Below are positions 45,713 through 58,289 of a stretch of DNA of 64,000 bases, in pieces (positions within the stretch are counted from its first letter, which is position 1; every line of letters begins with the position of its first letter). The position numbers were made by a program, and so were the translations under genes. The notes beneath the pieces were generated by a model, which saw nothing but the letters and a program-made list of their open reading frames with translations, was not told the origin of the DNA and searched no databases. The DNA is from Leptobrachium leishanense (taxonomy: Eukaryota; Chordata; Amphibia; Anura; Megophryidae), in assembly GCA_009667805.1 (NCBI GenBank), contig CM019066.1, positions 329,139,119 to 329,203,118 on the forward strand, in the 5' to 3' direction.

Positions 45713-46189
45713 TCAGCATTTCAGGTCTCCATCGGCTCCCTCCAGCTGGAAAGTGCAATCCCACAGCGCTGCCAACAGTGTTATGGATTGTGGTACCCCC
45801 ACACTTGATACCCTCCATCTGGGCGCCCCTTTCCACTGTACAAGAAGGTGCTCGTGTCCACACAGATTAGATGACACATAGACTGTGATGCTTGCCGCTT
45901 GCACACCAAATACAGAATGCTTTATTTACAGGTTTTCATGTACAGACACATTCAACCGTAAAAGCCACACCCCTACGTTACTGTATACCAGATCCTCCCA
46001 AAGCCTCCCCTTCCCCACACACGCCCAGCCTTGGAGCAATGACTTGAGTCAGATAACAATCATCTGAGTGACTTGTTGCTGGGGGGGAGGTGTGGGTTGA
46101 TGGGAGCGAGGTGTGGGTTGATGGGAGCATGTGAAGACAAAGGAATCCATTACTTACAGGGGGGGTGAAGCAGACAAAAGGTTAGATTG

Positions 46190-46275
46190 CAAGTTCTTGA
46201 GCAATGAAATTCATTGGGCAGACTAGATGGGCCGAAAGGTTCTTATCTGCCGACATTTTCTATGTTTCTATGTAA
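46190..46275 (+). mobile_element. LINE 3' end fragment
   Basis: GGGCAGACTAGATGGGCCGAAAGGTTC and CTATGTTTCTATGTAAGG are the same 3' end as the LINE at 24579, here on the plus strand and only ~85 bp long. Confidence 0.8.
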
Positions 46276-46327
46276 GGAAAAGTAAATGCAAATAAACATT
46301 GAAGCGGTCGTTTCATCACAATAGGTA

Positions 46328-47942
<1,615 letters not shown>

Positions 47943-48225
47943 TATATGATAAACCTGCATAAAGTTATTGGAAGCCAAGAAAGTGACTCGATGATTATAT
48001 TTTCCCTATTCTGGAGCCTCTTTTGTGCCCTAATGTGTCCCCATAGTCCTTTATAACTCTAGACGCTGTTGTATATTTCTGACATTTTAATGTCTTTTAA
48101 ATTTTTATTTTAAAACAGAACATATTACTTTGCTTTTTAATCAAATACGTATAAATCTATGATTCGTTCCTTTTTCTCTCACGTATTCCTGAATATTTGA
48201 AAATTACAATAAAGGGATATTCTAG

Positions 48226-48412
48226 GGCAGTGGTGCCAAACCCTGGTCCTCAGGTCCCCCTAACAGGCCAGGTTTCCAGATATCTGAAACACAGCACAGG
48301 TGATATGATTTGCTGCTCAGTGATTGCAGGGTTCAGTCTGCAGTTAACCAAGGTAATCATTAAAACCTGGCCTGATAGGGGTATTTGTGGAGCAGGGTTG
48401 ACAACCACTACT
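48226..48412. mobile_element. hAT-type MITE
   Basis: CAGTGGTGCCAAACCCTGG at the left and CAGGGTTGACAACCACTA at the right are an inverted pair (one inexact). The interior contains GGCCAGGTTT...AAACCTGGCC. Confidence 0.7.
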
Positions 48413-49005
48413 ATAGGATTAAAATGGGAGGGGGAAACAGAGGGTGAAAACCCATATCTGCTCTTGACCCCTTCCATACTCCTTTCTACCATTTTGACTC
48501 TAGACTAGGGATGTGCGTTTCGGGTTTCGGAATTTCGGAATTTTCATGAAATTTCCCAATTCGTGTTTTCGGATTCGGCCGATTTTCCGAATCGGATCGG
48601 ACCCGAAAACCGACAGATCCGAAAAGTTTTCCGAGCCGAAACAAAATATTTTCGGAATTTTCGAATGGACTTGAAATGTGTCAAATCGAAATTTATTTTC
48701 GCTCTATTCATGATTTCGGTTCCATTCGTGATTTCGGTTCCATTTCGGTAATTCTGGACATCGTATATTTAACTATTATCCGTTATATCGCTGATTCTGT
48801 AAATTTTGTATTTGTAAATGCGTATCACTTGTTTTTGTTTCCAATGATCCGATAATTCTGTCGATACGATAATTCTGTATCGGTCGGATCCGATTCGTCC
48901 GCGGGTCGCGCATGCGCGCGCGCGGATGTCGTAACTTTATTGAGCCAGTTTTGACAATTTTTTGACAGGCCAAAAAAATTGAAATTACTGTATTTAGAAT
49001 TCATC

Positions 49006-51470
49006 ATGGCTGAAAGACGAGACAGAGAGTCCCATTCGGACACCTCCTCGTCCTCATCTGCTTCCACCCCAGAGACACCCAGGAAGAAGCGGGCCAGCAA
49101 CATGGCATTTGAGGAGATGTTGGAGCTGGTCCGCATCTTTGATAAAAAAGATTATGACTGCCATAAGGGCCCTTACGGCAGGAAGAATAACGCCCGCAAG
49201 GACCGTATCCTTGACAAGCTCCGAACCACCATCCTGGAGCTGTTCGGGAAAGACCGGATGAAGGACCAGCTCTGAAAACGCTGGTCCGACCTCAAGGCAC
49301 GCGAGCAGGAGCAGCTGCGGCACATCCGTCGCGTCATAGCCAAACGTAAGTGTCATGTTATATTGTAAAGCGCTGCACAAACTGTTGGCGCTATATAAAT
49401 CCTGTATAATAATAATAATGTGCTTGCATGTGCTAATGTGCACAGAAATATGTTGATTTATCTAGTCCTTTTTTCATGCAATGTGATTGTGTATAGCTTT
49501 GCGTTTTCACGACTCGTCATACGTGCATTTTTGCCATAGCTCTTCTTTTTTGTGATTTTACGTATTCGTGAAAATTGTGACATTTGATGTATGTAGATGA
49601 AATTACAATGCTGGATTTCTTTTGGCACTGTGTGTACTGTAGTGTGCTGGGGGGGAGGTTGTTGTGATTGAGTGATGCATATGAGAAGACCCACAGCTTG
49701 CCCAATATTGGCTCCCACCTGCGCATCAACAAAAATCTCTGCGTCTCTGCTAAGTGGTAGGATGGGACATGTACAGTAGTTGTTCTGAAAGTGCATCCAA
49801 ACAGAGCCGGGTTCAATACGTCCTCAGCAGCTGCTGAATTGTTGCAGCGCAGCAATTCAGTTTGCTGCAGCAGTGTCATTGAACGCTTTAGATGCAAATT
49901 TCAAAACAAAATGGCAGATTTCTGTTGTTTCTGCTATATCCACAGTTTTATTAGCAGAAACTAAAAGTGAAACTGAGGCTGAGGCATCTATAAAATAGCT
50001 AAAAGCAGTCAGCACAATGCGTTTTGTACGCACACAGCACAAATAATAGTTTTTATTGAATAAACGTAATGTTTACTTCTGAAAAAATTATATAATTGAA
50101 CAGTAATATATGTCTATGTGCAGGGGAAATAAATAAATATTTTGTGACTTTAGAACTATGAGATGGGAGTAGTGGTGGGTCAAGCTGGTAGTGGGGTAGT
50201 GGAGGGGTGTCGCAATACTTTCGGCAATATATTGTATAGATATACCATTTTTTCAGTCTGCATTATTTACGTGTTATTTTTTGGATTTGGCAGAAGACAG
50301 GAAGAAGGCAAAGGCAGCATCTGCCCCGGCGGGCACCAGTGCCCCAGTGGAGGAGGAGGGGGAGCCACGGGCGACCACCAGCGCTGGTATATACTGTTTT
50401 ATTTTGCAACAACTTTTGGTCAAAAACAGAAACATTTTTTGTTTACTGTATTGTCATTAAAAATTTTTATATATAGCACAAGAGGAGCAGGAGGAGGAAG
50501 AGGAGGAGCAGGAGGAGCAGGAGGAGGAAGAGGAGGAGCAGGAGGAGGGCGATGTTGGAGAGAGGGAGCCGGAGCCACAGCAGGAGGCCGCGAGTCCAGG
50601 TTTTTTTTTACTGTTCTATTTTGCATCGACTTTTGTTCAAAAATAAATCAGTTTTGTTGTTTACTGTATTTTTTATTTCTTTAATTTCTTAGATATAGCA
50701 CCGGAAGAGATGCTGACGGTGGTGGTGGAGGAGGAGGAGTCGGAGGAGGAGTCAGAGCCTCAGGAGGCCGCCAGCTCTGATATATACTACTGTTATATTT
50801 TTTCAAGACTTTCAGTCAAAAATAGAAACCTGCTTTACTTACTGTATTTTCCTTCTTTCATTTATTGGATATATAGAAGGAGAAGCCAGACCGGACAGGT
50901 CCAGTGTCAGGATGAGGATGGCGATCGGCGAGCTACGCCTGTCTGGCACCAACATAGAAGCCATCCAGGAGTTGCTGCAGGAGTTAGGCTAGGGTCAGAG
51001 TGGGGCAGTCGGAACGCGCGTGCAGGCGCACTAAATCACGGCGGCAGTAGCAGCACATAACGGCCAATGACGGCCAATATACGCAGTACGTGCGTACGAA
51101 AGTGCGCCGACACCACGCAACCAGCAAATGAACGCATTTTTATCAGAACGTGAAACCGCTGCTACTGACGTACAAAGTGCGCTGCGGCCGCATAGCAGCG
51201 TGTGTGCGTGATTAGGAGATGTCAGACGCTGCTAGTGTGCGGCCAACATAACGTTCAAACAGCCGGATTTCCCTAGACTTCTTTTCACCCCATCGTCATG
51301 AAATACGTCCAGAATTGCGCATCGTCTGACCACTTAAGCGTATTCCGTGAAAAAATGCGTGCGCACGCATCGACGTACATTTTGACGGTGGCTGCAGAAA
51401 ATGCGCTCATCTGTCCCTAGCCTTAAGGGAGCATATTAACAATTGCGTTGACGTCTTGGAGCGGTGGTGA
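49006..51470 (+). pseudogene. Five-exon Myb/SANT-like gene, disrupted
   Basis: Exon 1 (49006-49347) starts MAERRDRE, has a Ser-rich patch, then a trihelix Myb/SANT-like DNA-binding domain of the type found in Harbinger accessory proteins (MLELVRIFDKKDYD, GPYGRKNNARKD, KRWSDLKAREQEQL). A TGA at 49273-49275 stands where the frame otherwise continues; it is one step from the Arg codon CGA. Exon 2 (50291-50382), exon 3 (50477-50599), exon 4 (50699-50780) and exon 5 (50875 onward) have AG before them and join in the same phase; exons 2 and 3 end at GT. Exons 2-4 encode Glu/acidic repeats. Exon 4's donor reads AT instead of GT. Exon 5 encodes a short helix (IEAIQELLQEL) that runs into a MITE at 50987; across it the frame continues to a TGA at 51468. 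Function is unknown, presumably DNA binding. Confidence 0.78.
50987..51422. mobile_element. Harbinger-type MITE, 436 bp
   Basis: The ends GGCTAGGGTCAGA and TCTGTCCCTAGCC are inverted and flanked by TTA (50984-50986, 51423-51425), the 3-bp TWA-type TSD of PIF/Harbinger. It sits in the last coding exon of the Myb/SANT-like gene and supplies an early TAG. A related element begins at 54622. Confidence 0.87.
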
Positions 51471-51889
51471 GACCAGCCTCCTCCTCCCCTATGTTTGTGC
51501 CCCTGTTGGGCAGTTTGCCAATGCCATCCGTGGCATGTTGTAAATAAATTTTATATTTTTTCTATATTTTCCTGTTTGTGTGCGTTGCTTTTCCTTACTT
51601 AATAAGTTAATATGTATTGCTTGGTTTCCACACTGTTAAAATTATATGTACATAAATTTATTGACATTTCTATGGACCCTTTGTCATAAATTTGTCAACA
51701 TATTTGTGGCCATGAATGTGACTGTGCACATTCTACACTGCCTGCCTGGCCAAAAAATTTCACACACTAACACATCCTTGTTGTACTGCCTTGAGATTTG
51801 ATTACCGACGTGGCATGGTTTTGTTAAGCTTAGGCGATGTCACAACAACATGGATTTTTGTCCACAGTCACATTCATTGTATAACCAAG
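51426..51889. other. Exon 5 tail and 3' region of the Myb/SANT-like gene
   Basis: After the TGA at 51468, AATAAATTTTATAT near 51543 could be a polyadenylation signal. The rest is AT-rich with no feature recognised. Confidence 0.5.
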
Positions 51890-52853
51890 AATTTATCAAA
51901 AAATATTGATGGCAGCACTGCGTGAAGTCTTCTCCGACACAAACCAAAGATCCTTAGTGCGGCTCAGGTCTAGTTTATTTGTCCCTGTTTGCAGCTTCAC
52001 GCAACACCTCCTCCCAGCTATGAGCTCTCTCTCTCCCACCACTGCCGCTAAGATGCTGCCCGCCAACATGGTCACGTCTTTGCAGGAAGACAACAGCGTG
52101 GGGGAACGGCAGCTGCCGACAGTCCCAAGACCTCGTCACAATGACGTCAGTTCTGGAGTTAACCCCTAACTGCGACCAATGGTGGAGATAGGGGGTTCAT
52201 TTGAACCCCCTATCTCCCGATCCGCGGCAGCTATCGGTTGGTTAATGTTTGGCATCTTTGGATCGACCAGAGCATGGCCTTTCCAACAATACCAAACATG
52301 ACAATGTTAAAAATTATAAAAAATTTAAATATAAAAAATAAATAAACAGGTTTTTTGTTTTGTTTTGTTAATGCAGCAATATTGTTCCCATTTCAATTAT
52401 AATGTGAACAATGATGCTGCACTAAGGATTTTTGTATGGGGTGCGTTTGTTAAAAATAGTGTAATTTTCACCCAAAAAAAATAACAAGTCCCCATTTCAA
52501 TTTTTTTTAACAAACGCAACTCATAAAATATAACCGCAAACACTCGCATGTTAAAATGTGAAAAAAACACTTTACAACTTGTAGAACAAACATTGAAAAT
52601 TCTAATTTTATTGCATTTTTTGTTATAATATACAGACAGGACATGACGCATACATATGATAATGATATATTATGAATCATCTGCCGAGTCTGCCGGAAAG
52701 AACGATATATAACATGTCTGGGTCATATTATAAAATAAGGCTTCAAAAAAACGCGTTTAAACAAGAGGAGCGAAACGGTTAAAAATTAGCTCAGCAGCAC
52801 AGCACACAGGCGTGAAGGGAAGCCGTGAAATGCCTCAGCAGCGAAAGGGTTAA
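51890..52853. mobile_element. TTAA-type element, right end intact
   Basis: Shares with 56288-57287 and 61485-62403 the blocks GTGGAGATAGGGGG, AATGTGAACAATGATGCTGCA, AACAAGTCCCCATTTC and a terminal CTCAGCAGCGAAAGGGTTAA. The left boundary is unclear. Confidence 0.68.
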
Positions 52854-53598
52854 ATTTTTTTTGTCTGTTTTAAATCATTTTATTTGTTTGTTTTTTTTCG
52901 TTTCAGATCATTTTGATCAACTATTTTTCCATTTTATTTTTATTTTTAAAATCAGACCATTCGGGTCAGTTTAGCGTTTTTTAAATTGTTTTGTTCATTT
53001 TTTTTTGTTCCTTGGCTTTCATACCATTTTTTTAATGTGATTAAATAAAGTTGTGAAATGTATATTCATAAGAAAAAAAGGATCTTTATTTAATAAAAAA
53101 ACACGATAGAATCGCCAGAATTATCGTATCGACAGAAAAATATATAAAGTATAAAAAAGTAAACCATAGTAGTTTACGTCAAAACGAATAGAGTTAGACA
53201 CTTTGAAACGAGAACAGACGTTCCCAAAAAAAACGAAAATTTCCGAAATCATGAGAAGTCGATACAAAAAACGAGCAAAGTGACCCGAAAATACGAAAAA
53301 TGGTCGATATTCCAAAAAAAAAATGTACACGAAAAACGAGCCGAACCGAACCGAATCGAAACAGAAATCGGTCGAAACGAGCCAAAGTGAAAATTTTAAA
53401 CATCCGAACAAATCAAACTGAGTCGAACCGAAAAAAATAATCGGTGCACAAGCCTACTCTAGACTATTATAAAAACTCATCTTTATTCTCCACCAGATGT
53501 GTCGCACTTCAGGTTCCTCTCAAGCTGCAGATCTTACGTGACTGGCAGGAGCCTGCACATACAAGTGTTTTTAGTGGTTAATCCTATACATGTTGAGC

Positions 53599-54222
53599 TA
53601 AATTACAATCTCCACGCTAAAACGGAGGCGGTATGGAGAAAAAACTGCGCCCGCAGTTTTCTCCCTACTGCCCCCGTTTTAGCGTGGAGATACAATGCAG
53701 GTGCTTAAAAAGCTGCCTGCATTGTTAGCCTGCGCTATGGCCCCGCGATGCTCGTGGCAGTGCTGAGCGCAGCCGTGAGCATCCACTGGGTGGAGTCCAT
53801 AGGACTCCATTGAACCAGACGCCGACGGTCACATGACCAGCCGGATCTCGCCTCGCCGGAGGAGGTGGTTGGAGCCGCAGTCCTCGCCGCGGGACAGGAG
53901 GTGAGTATATGATTCTGTTTTTTTATTCTTTTGGCTGGTGTTAACAGATTCTGCAGAAGTTTCCGCTAACCAGAGCCAGACGTTAATCAGTGTTAGGACT
54001 TTGTAATTCTAACGCTGATTAGCACTTTGCGCTCCCCATGTTAAGTATAGGGAGCACAAAGTGCAATAACCTCGTGCTGAAAAGCACAAGGTACCAAACG
54101 CTAACGGGTTACTTAACCTGTTTGCGTTTGGATTGTAATATGCAGTAGACACCGTGGCCAACGTTAATGCTCACGCAGGTGAGCGTTAACGTTAGCCTTA
54201 AGAGTGTAATGTGGCCCGTTGT
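53599..54222. mobile_element. R1 element, copy 3
   Basis: CTAAATTACAATCTCCACGC, the GCGCCCGCAGTTTTCTCCC hairpin, GGAGTCCATAGGACTCC, GTTAAGTATAGGGAGC and the right tip GAGTGTAATGTGGCCC follow the same order as 38448-39198. Confidence 0.62.
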
Positions 54223-54621
54223 CGGCAATGTACTAGTTAACCACTAGTGTCTCTCTCTCTCTTTGCTTCCCCATTGCCTTTTCTTTCTACAAATACCTGT
54301 GGAATTCAAAAATTCTGTGTTTCACTTGAATATTGGGATTTCAAAGCGCTGCAGCTATTCCATTTCCCACACACTTGGCTACACTTACATCTTAGGTTTC
54401 CTTTTAACCAAGTTACTGCAATAACACTTAGGAGAATTGTTATTATGCTGTTAAAAGGAAATTAAGGATTTTTTAAAATAATCCTACTTATTTTTAAACA
54501 AAAAATCTTTAAGGTAAAAAGAGGTTTATGTTATTATATTTCCTGCTCTGTACCATTCCACGGTACATTGTTTCCTTTTCAAGTAGAAAACCAGAATTTG
54601 TGAAATAGACATTGTATCTTA

Positions 54622-54828
54622 GGCTAGGGTCAGACGAGCGTGATTTCTACGGACTGTACGTCCGTGCACACGGACGTACGTCAGTACGGAAGACACAGTA
54701 GTGGCCACACAGTCCGTTTATTCACTGACGTATATTTTGACGGACGTAGGAGGGAAAATAAATTATAAAGCAAAACCATTTTGTCCGTGAAAAACGCTGG
54801 ACGTATAAATGCAGTCCGTCTGACCACG
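54622..54828. mobile_element. Harbinger-type MITE, truncated copy
   Basis: The left end GGCTAGGGTCAGACGAGCG is preceded by TTA. The right side stops at CCGTCTGACC, lacking the final bases. The interior is rich in ACGTACGTC-type sequence. Confidence 0.7.
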
Positions 54829-54859
54829 TTCCATCACTCACACACAAAGCTATGCGGAC

Positions 54860-55575
54860 GAAAACTCACCGCAAAACCCGGCGAATGCACGCCGAAAACC
54901 CTCAAAGCATCTGGATTAACCCGTCGAAGACACCGGAAAAACCCAAGCAGGAGCCGATCGCGCAGCGAAGCTGCCGGAAAAAGCAGAGAAAAAGTCGACA
55001 CCGCAGACAGAGGGAGGTGAATAAATTAGCAAAACAGTTTGTATGAATGTGAAAGTAAAAAGCTGTTTGCAAAGAAACTACTGAGCGAAAATGTCTGAAA
55101 TTTGCATATGAGGGCTGTTACAGAAAAAATAAGTAAACTTAAAAAAAAAAATCGGACTTTAAAAAAAATCAGAAAAATGCTTGAAGTATCCTAAAAAATC
55201 TATAAATAAAGAGACTCTTTACTGCAGAATTTTATAATGAACAGTTTATTAGATATTGAATTAAAACGGGAATATTTTTAACATTGAAGCCTATGGGATT
55301 CTCCTGAAATAACTTGCCAAATTAAACCACCGAATGGCAGGGCATTTCGGGAACCTTTCACTGCTGGTTTGTGTTCTCTGAATAGCCGAAGCAGTGCTTT
55401 TTCATGGGGATTTCACTGCCCTCGAACAGGCACCGAACAGGCACCGTATGTGCAGGCAATTCGCCAGGATTTCATGAATTGCCTGCTCTCTGGATAGCCG
55501 AATGGCCAGGAAAGATAACCGAACGCTGATTTTCAGCGTTCGGTTCCCTTTCTCAAGCAAGGTTTGAATAACCCT
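54860..55575 (+). mobile_element. R2 element, left side missing
   Basis: Starts within the CTCACCGCAAAACCC block seen at 63376, contains TTTGCAAAGAAACTACTGA, TTTTTAACATTGAAGCCTATGGG, CCTGCTCTCTGGATAGCCG and ends GAATAACCCTG. Confidence 0.7.
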
Positions 55576-55825
55576 GTAGGTTTCTGCAGATTTTTCCTGC
55601 TTTTAGGATATTATCTTTCTCCTACTTACACTCTGCTTTATCTTCCTCATTGAGTCTTCAATCTGCACTTTCCACCTCCTGGATCATACAAAAAAACTAT
55701 CGGGGTATGTCTCCTTAACCCATACTGTAGTGAAATGTAACTGTGATTACTACAATAGCATAACTATAAAGCCAAAATTTGTTCCCCCCCCCAAGATCAT
55801 CAATGAGATAAATTGAAGCTTTCTA
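55576..55825. other. No feature recognised
   Basis: Between two R2 copies; contains C10 near 55785. Confidence 0.4.
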
Positions 55826-56287
55826 AAATATTTTCATTCCTCTTTCACTCCCCGCACTTTGTGGAGTCAAATTCGTCGACCCTGCAGTAAATTCAACATT
55901 CATCGCAGGGTCCCTGAAGTGCAGAATGCATCCAAAAAACCTCTGCAAAACCACCGAATCCATCTGAAAACTATCGAATGCATCCGAAAAATCACTGAAA
56001 AAACACAGAATTGATCCGAAAAAAGCCAACGGCCCGCCGACCCAGCCGTCGGAAAAAGCTGTCAAGCTGATGAGCGGGTAAAAAAAAAACAACGCAACTT
56101 TTAAAAGCTGTTTGCAAAAAGAACAACTGCACGGAAATGTCTGAAAATAACATATAAGGTCCTATGAATAATAATAATGTCTGTAACAAAAAAACAGCAT
56201 TTTTAAAAAATCGGGTAAAAAATTGCCGAAAAACGCCTAAAAAATCATTAAAGAGACTTTTTGCTGCAAGTGAAAACAATAAATGGT

Positions 56288-57287
56288 TTAACCCCTTCGC
56301 TGCTGAGCCATTTCACCGCTGTGTGCTGAGCTCATTTTTACCGCTTTTCCTCATCCTGTTTAAACGCGTTTTGAAGACACGTTTTATTATATGACACAGA
56401 CATATTATATATCTTTCTTTCTGGCAGACTCGGCAGATTCATAATATACACTATATTGCCGAAAGTATTCGCTCACCTGCTTTGACTCGCATATTGATGG
56501 GTGAGCGAATACTTTGGCAATATAGTGTATCATTATTATATGTATACGTCATGTCCTGCCTGTATATTATAACAAAAAATTCAATAAAATTAGAATTTTC
56601 AATAATTTACAGCGTGTAAAGTGTTTTTTTTCTCTTTTTATCACTTGCGATTATATTTTCTATGGGTTGCACTTGTTAAAAAAAATAGAAATGGGGACTT
56701 GTTCCATTTTTTTGGGGAAATTACATGCTTTTTAGCAAACGCCCCCTAGAAAAAATCGTTAGTGCAGCATCATTGTTCACATTATAATTGAAATGGGAAC
56801 AATATTGCTGCATTAATAAAACAAAAAAAAAAGATTTATTTTTATTATTTTATTTTATATTATTTTTTTTTTAATTTAACATGGGCATGTTTGGTATCAT
56901 TGGAACCCCCTATCTCCACCATAGGTGGCAGCTAGGGGTTAACTCCAGAGCTGACAAAATGGCTGTGCCCTTCCAAGCGGTGCCTGCCTTTTTGGGCTGC
57001 CCCGCACAGATGGGGAGGGAGAGAGGTCCAAAGGACCTTCCCCCTCCAGGCACCTTTCCCACACTGGCGGGGGGGGGGGTCTCCTGAATAGATCTATTCT
57101 AATTCATCTATTGGTGCCCGCTGGTGTCCCGGAGGCTGGGCTGACATAAAAGATGGGGGGCACAGCTATCGACTGAAATCCGTCTGATCGCTGACTGCAA
57201 TGGGAGGACACGCTCAGCGCGTCTGCCTCAGTCAAGGCTTTATGCAGCTGGACGCACTGAGCGCATCCTCCTCAGCGAAGTGGTTAA
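56288..57287. mobile_element. TTAA-type (piggyBac/Kolobok-like) non-autonomous element, 1 kb
   Basis: TTAACCCCTTCGCTGCTGAG at the left and CTCAGCGAAGTGGTTAA at the right are inverted and include TTAA. It is inserted in an R2 copy whose sequence continues on both sides. Related copies lie at 51890, 58672 (fragment) and 61485. Confidence 0.82.
56449..56527. mobile_element. 79-bp Tc1/mariner-type MITE
   Basis: CACTATATTGCCGAAAGTAT and its complement form a near-complete palindrome with TA on both sides. The related element at about 52665 (inverse orientation) lacks it and shows the empty site. Confidence 0.9.
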
Positions 57288-57479
57288 TAAATATTTTAAA
57301 AATCAGAATATTTTTTTTTACATTGAAACCTATGGGATTCGTCTGATTTAACCTGTCGCATGAAACCACCAAAAATCAGGGCATTTTGGTGCTGTTCAAT
57401 GTTCTCTAAATAGATTAACCATTACTTCTCTATGGAGAGTTCACTGCCGTCAAAGATCACCGTCTTTCGCTGGCCCCAG

Positions 57480-57660
57480 ACGTGACAGATACGCTCATAC
57501 ACACCGCACATTACTGTGAGTTTTATTGCTGTGGAACTGTGTCCTTTTTTTGTTTTGGAAGGGGGCGAAAAGCTGTTATGGGTTGAGGAAGTTTATGGGG
57601 GGCCCCATCGTGAGGTTCAGTATGGGGCCCCATCATTTCTGATGGCTGGCCTGTATGCAT
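57480..57660. repeat. Dispersed repeat shared with the hAT interior at 19.6-19.8 kb
   Basis: ACGCTCATACACACCGCACATTACTGTGAGTTTTATTGCTGTGG closely follows 19645-19790. A GGGGCCCCAT pair follows. Confidence 0.6.
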
Positions 57661-57671
57661 CCGGTACATTG

Positions 57672-57792
57672 GTCAGTGCACCCAAATATTGGGCCTTTGG
57701 TGCCAGCTAGTGCCTTCACACCGTAACCCCTCTGAGGTATTGTGGAAGAGTGCAGGGTTGGACCCTGCGGTCAAATATTGAAATGATATACA
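57672..57792 (+). repeat. Single diverged monomer of the 1.6-4.0 kb array, inverted
   Basis: GTGCACCCAAATATTGGGCCTTTGGTGCCA, then CCGTAACCCCTCTGAGGTATTGTGGAAGAGTGCAGGG and GGACC..GCGGTC.AATATTGAAA, are the reverse complement of the array monomer. The CCTCAGAGGGGTTACGGTGTGA variant matches the edge monomer at 3960. Confidence 0.82.
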
Positions 57793-57856
57793 CTTGTCAC
57801 ATTCAAGTGCAGAAAAAATGTGTCTTAGTCGGTGGTGCACGACACCGAGAATCTAA

Positions 57857-58262
57857 CAGGGTTATTCAAAGAGATACGAATTGTGGCCGAAAGGTAGCCG
57901 AACACTGAAATTCAGCGTACCGTTACCTTTCCTGGCCATTCGGCTATTCAGAGAGCAGGCAGTTCGCCAAATGTTGGCGAATTGCCTGCACATATGGTGC
58001 CTGGTCGGTGCCTGTTCGAGGGCAGTGAAATCCCCATAGAGAAGCAATGCTTTGTCTATTCAGAGAACAAAAAACAGCAGTGAAAAGTTGCCGAAATGCC
58101 CTGCTGTTTGGTGGTTTCATTTGGCAGGTTTTTTCAGGAGAATCGCATTGGCTTCAATGTTAAAAATATTCCCGTTTTAATTCAATATCTAATAAACCGT
58201 TTATTATAATATTCTGCAGTAAAGAATCTCTTTATTTTTAGATTTTTTAGGATCTTTTAAGC
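57857..58262 (-). mobile_element. R2 element, inverted and truncated
   Basis: CAGGGTTATTCAAAGAG starts it, followed by TTTCCTGGCCATTCGGCTATTC and TGGCTTCAATGTTAAAAATATTCC, reverse complement of the usual order. It breaks at a T-rich junction with a TTCG-rich repeat. Confidence 0.7.
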
Positions 58263-58289
58263 ATTTTTTTTAAATTTTTAGAATTTTTT

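Larger units (their letters stand above)
43436..46159 (-). mobile_element. LTR retrotransposon remnant with split 3' LTR
   Basis: One LTR (45779-46159, minus orientation, TGTAAGTAATGG to CCATAACA, AATAAA near 45920) is followed by a short internal region with a possible gag frame. Next comes an LTR copy lacking its first part: 45262-45196 continues at 43535-43436 after a retroposon insertion. The downstream LTR begins mid-LTR at GAAAACCTGTA, so a deletion removed most of the internal region and the start of that LTR. Confidence 0.72.
48506..53456 (+). mobile_element. ~5-kb hAT-like composite element carrying a Myb/SANT-like gene
   Basis: A perfect 8-bp TSD, CTCTAGAC, flanks it (48498-48505, 53457-53464). 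The tips TAGGGATGTGC and GCACAAGCCTA are an imperfect 11-bp inverted pair, and both subterminal regions are rich in TTCG/CGAA (48515-48900 and 53160-53450). Inside are the multi-exon gene (49006-51470), a Harbinger-type MITE and a TTAA-type repeat (51890-52853). No hAT transposase is present, so movement would need one in trans. Strand follows the gene. Confidence 0.85.
55826..57466 (+). mobile_element. R2 element interrupted by a TTAA-type element
   Basis: The R2 landmarks CGACCCTGCAGTAAATTCA and GCAAAAAGAACAACTG (55860-56282) resume after 57288 with ACATTGAAACCTATGGGATTC and TAGATTAACCATTACTTCTC. Ends are lost. Confidence 0.65.
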
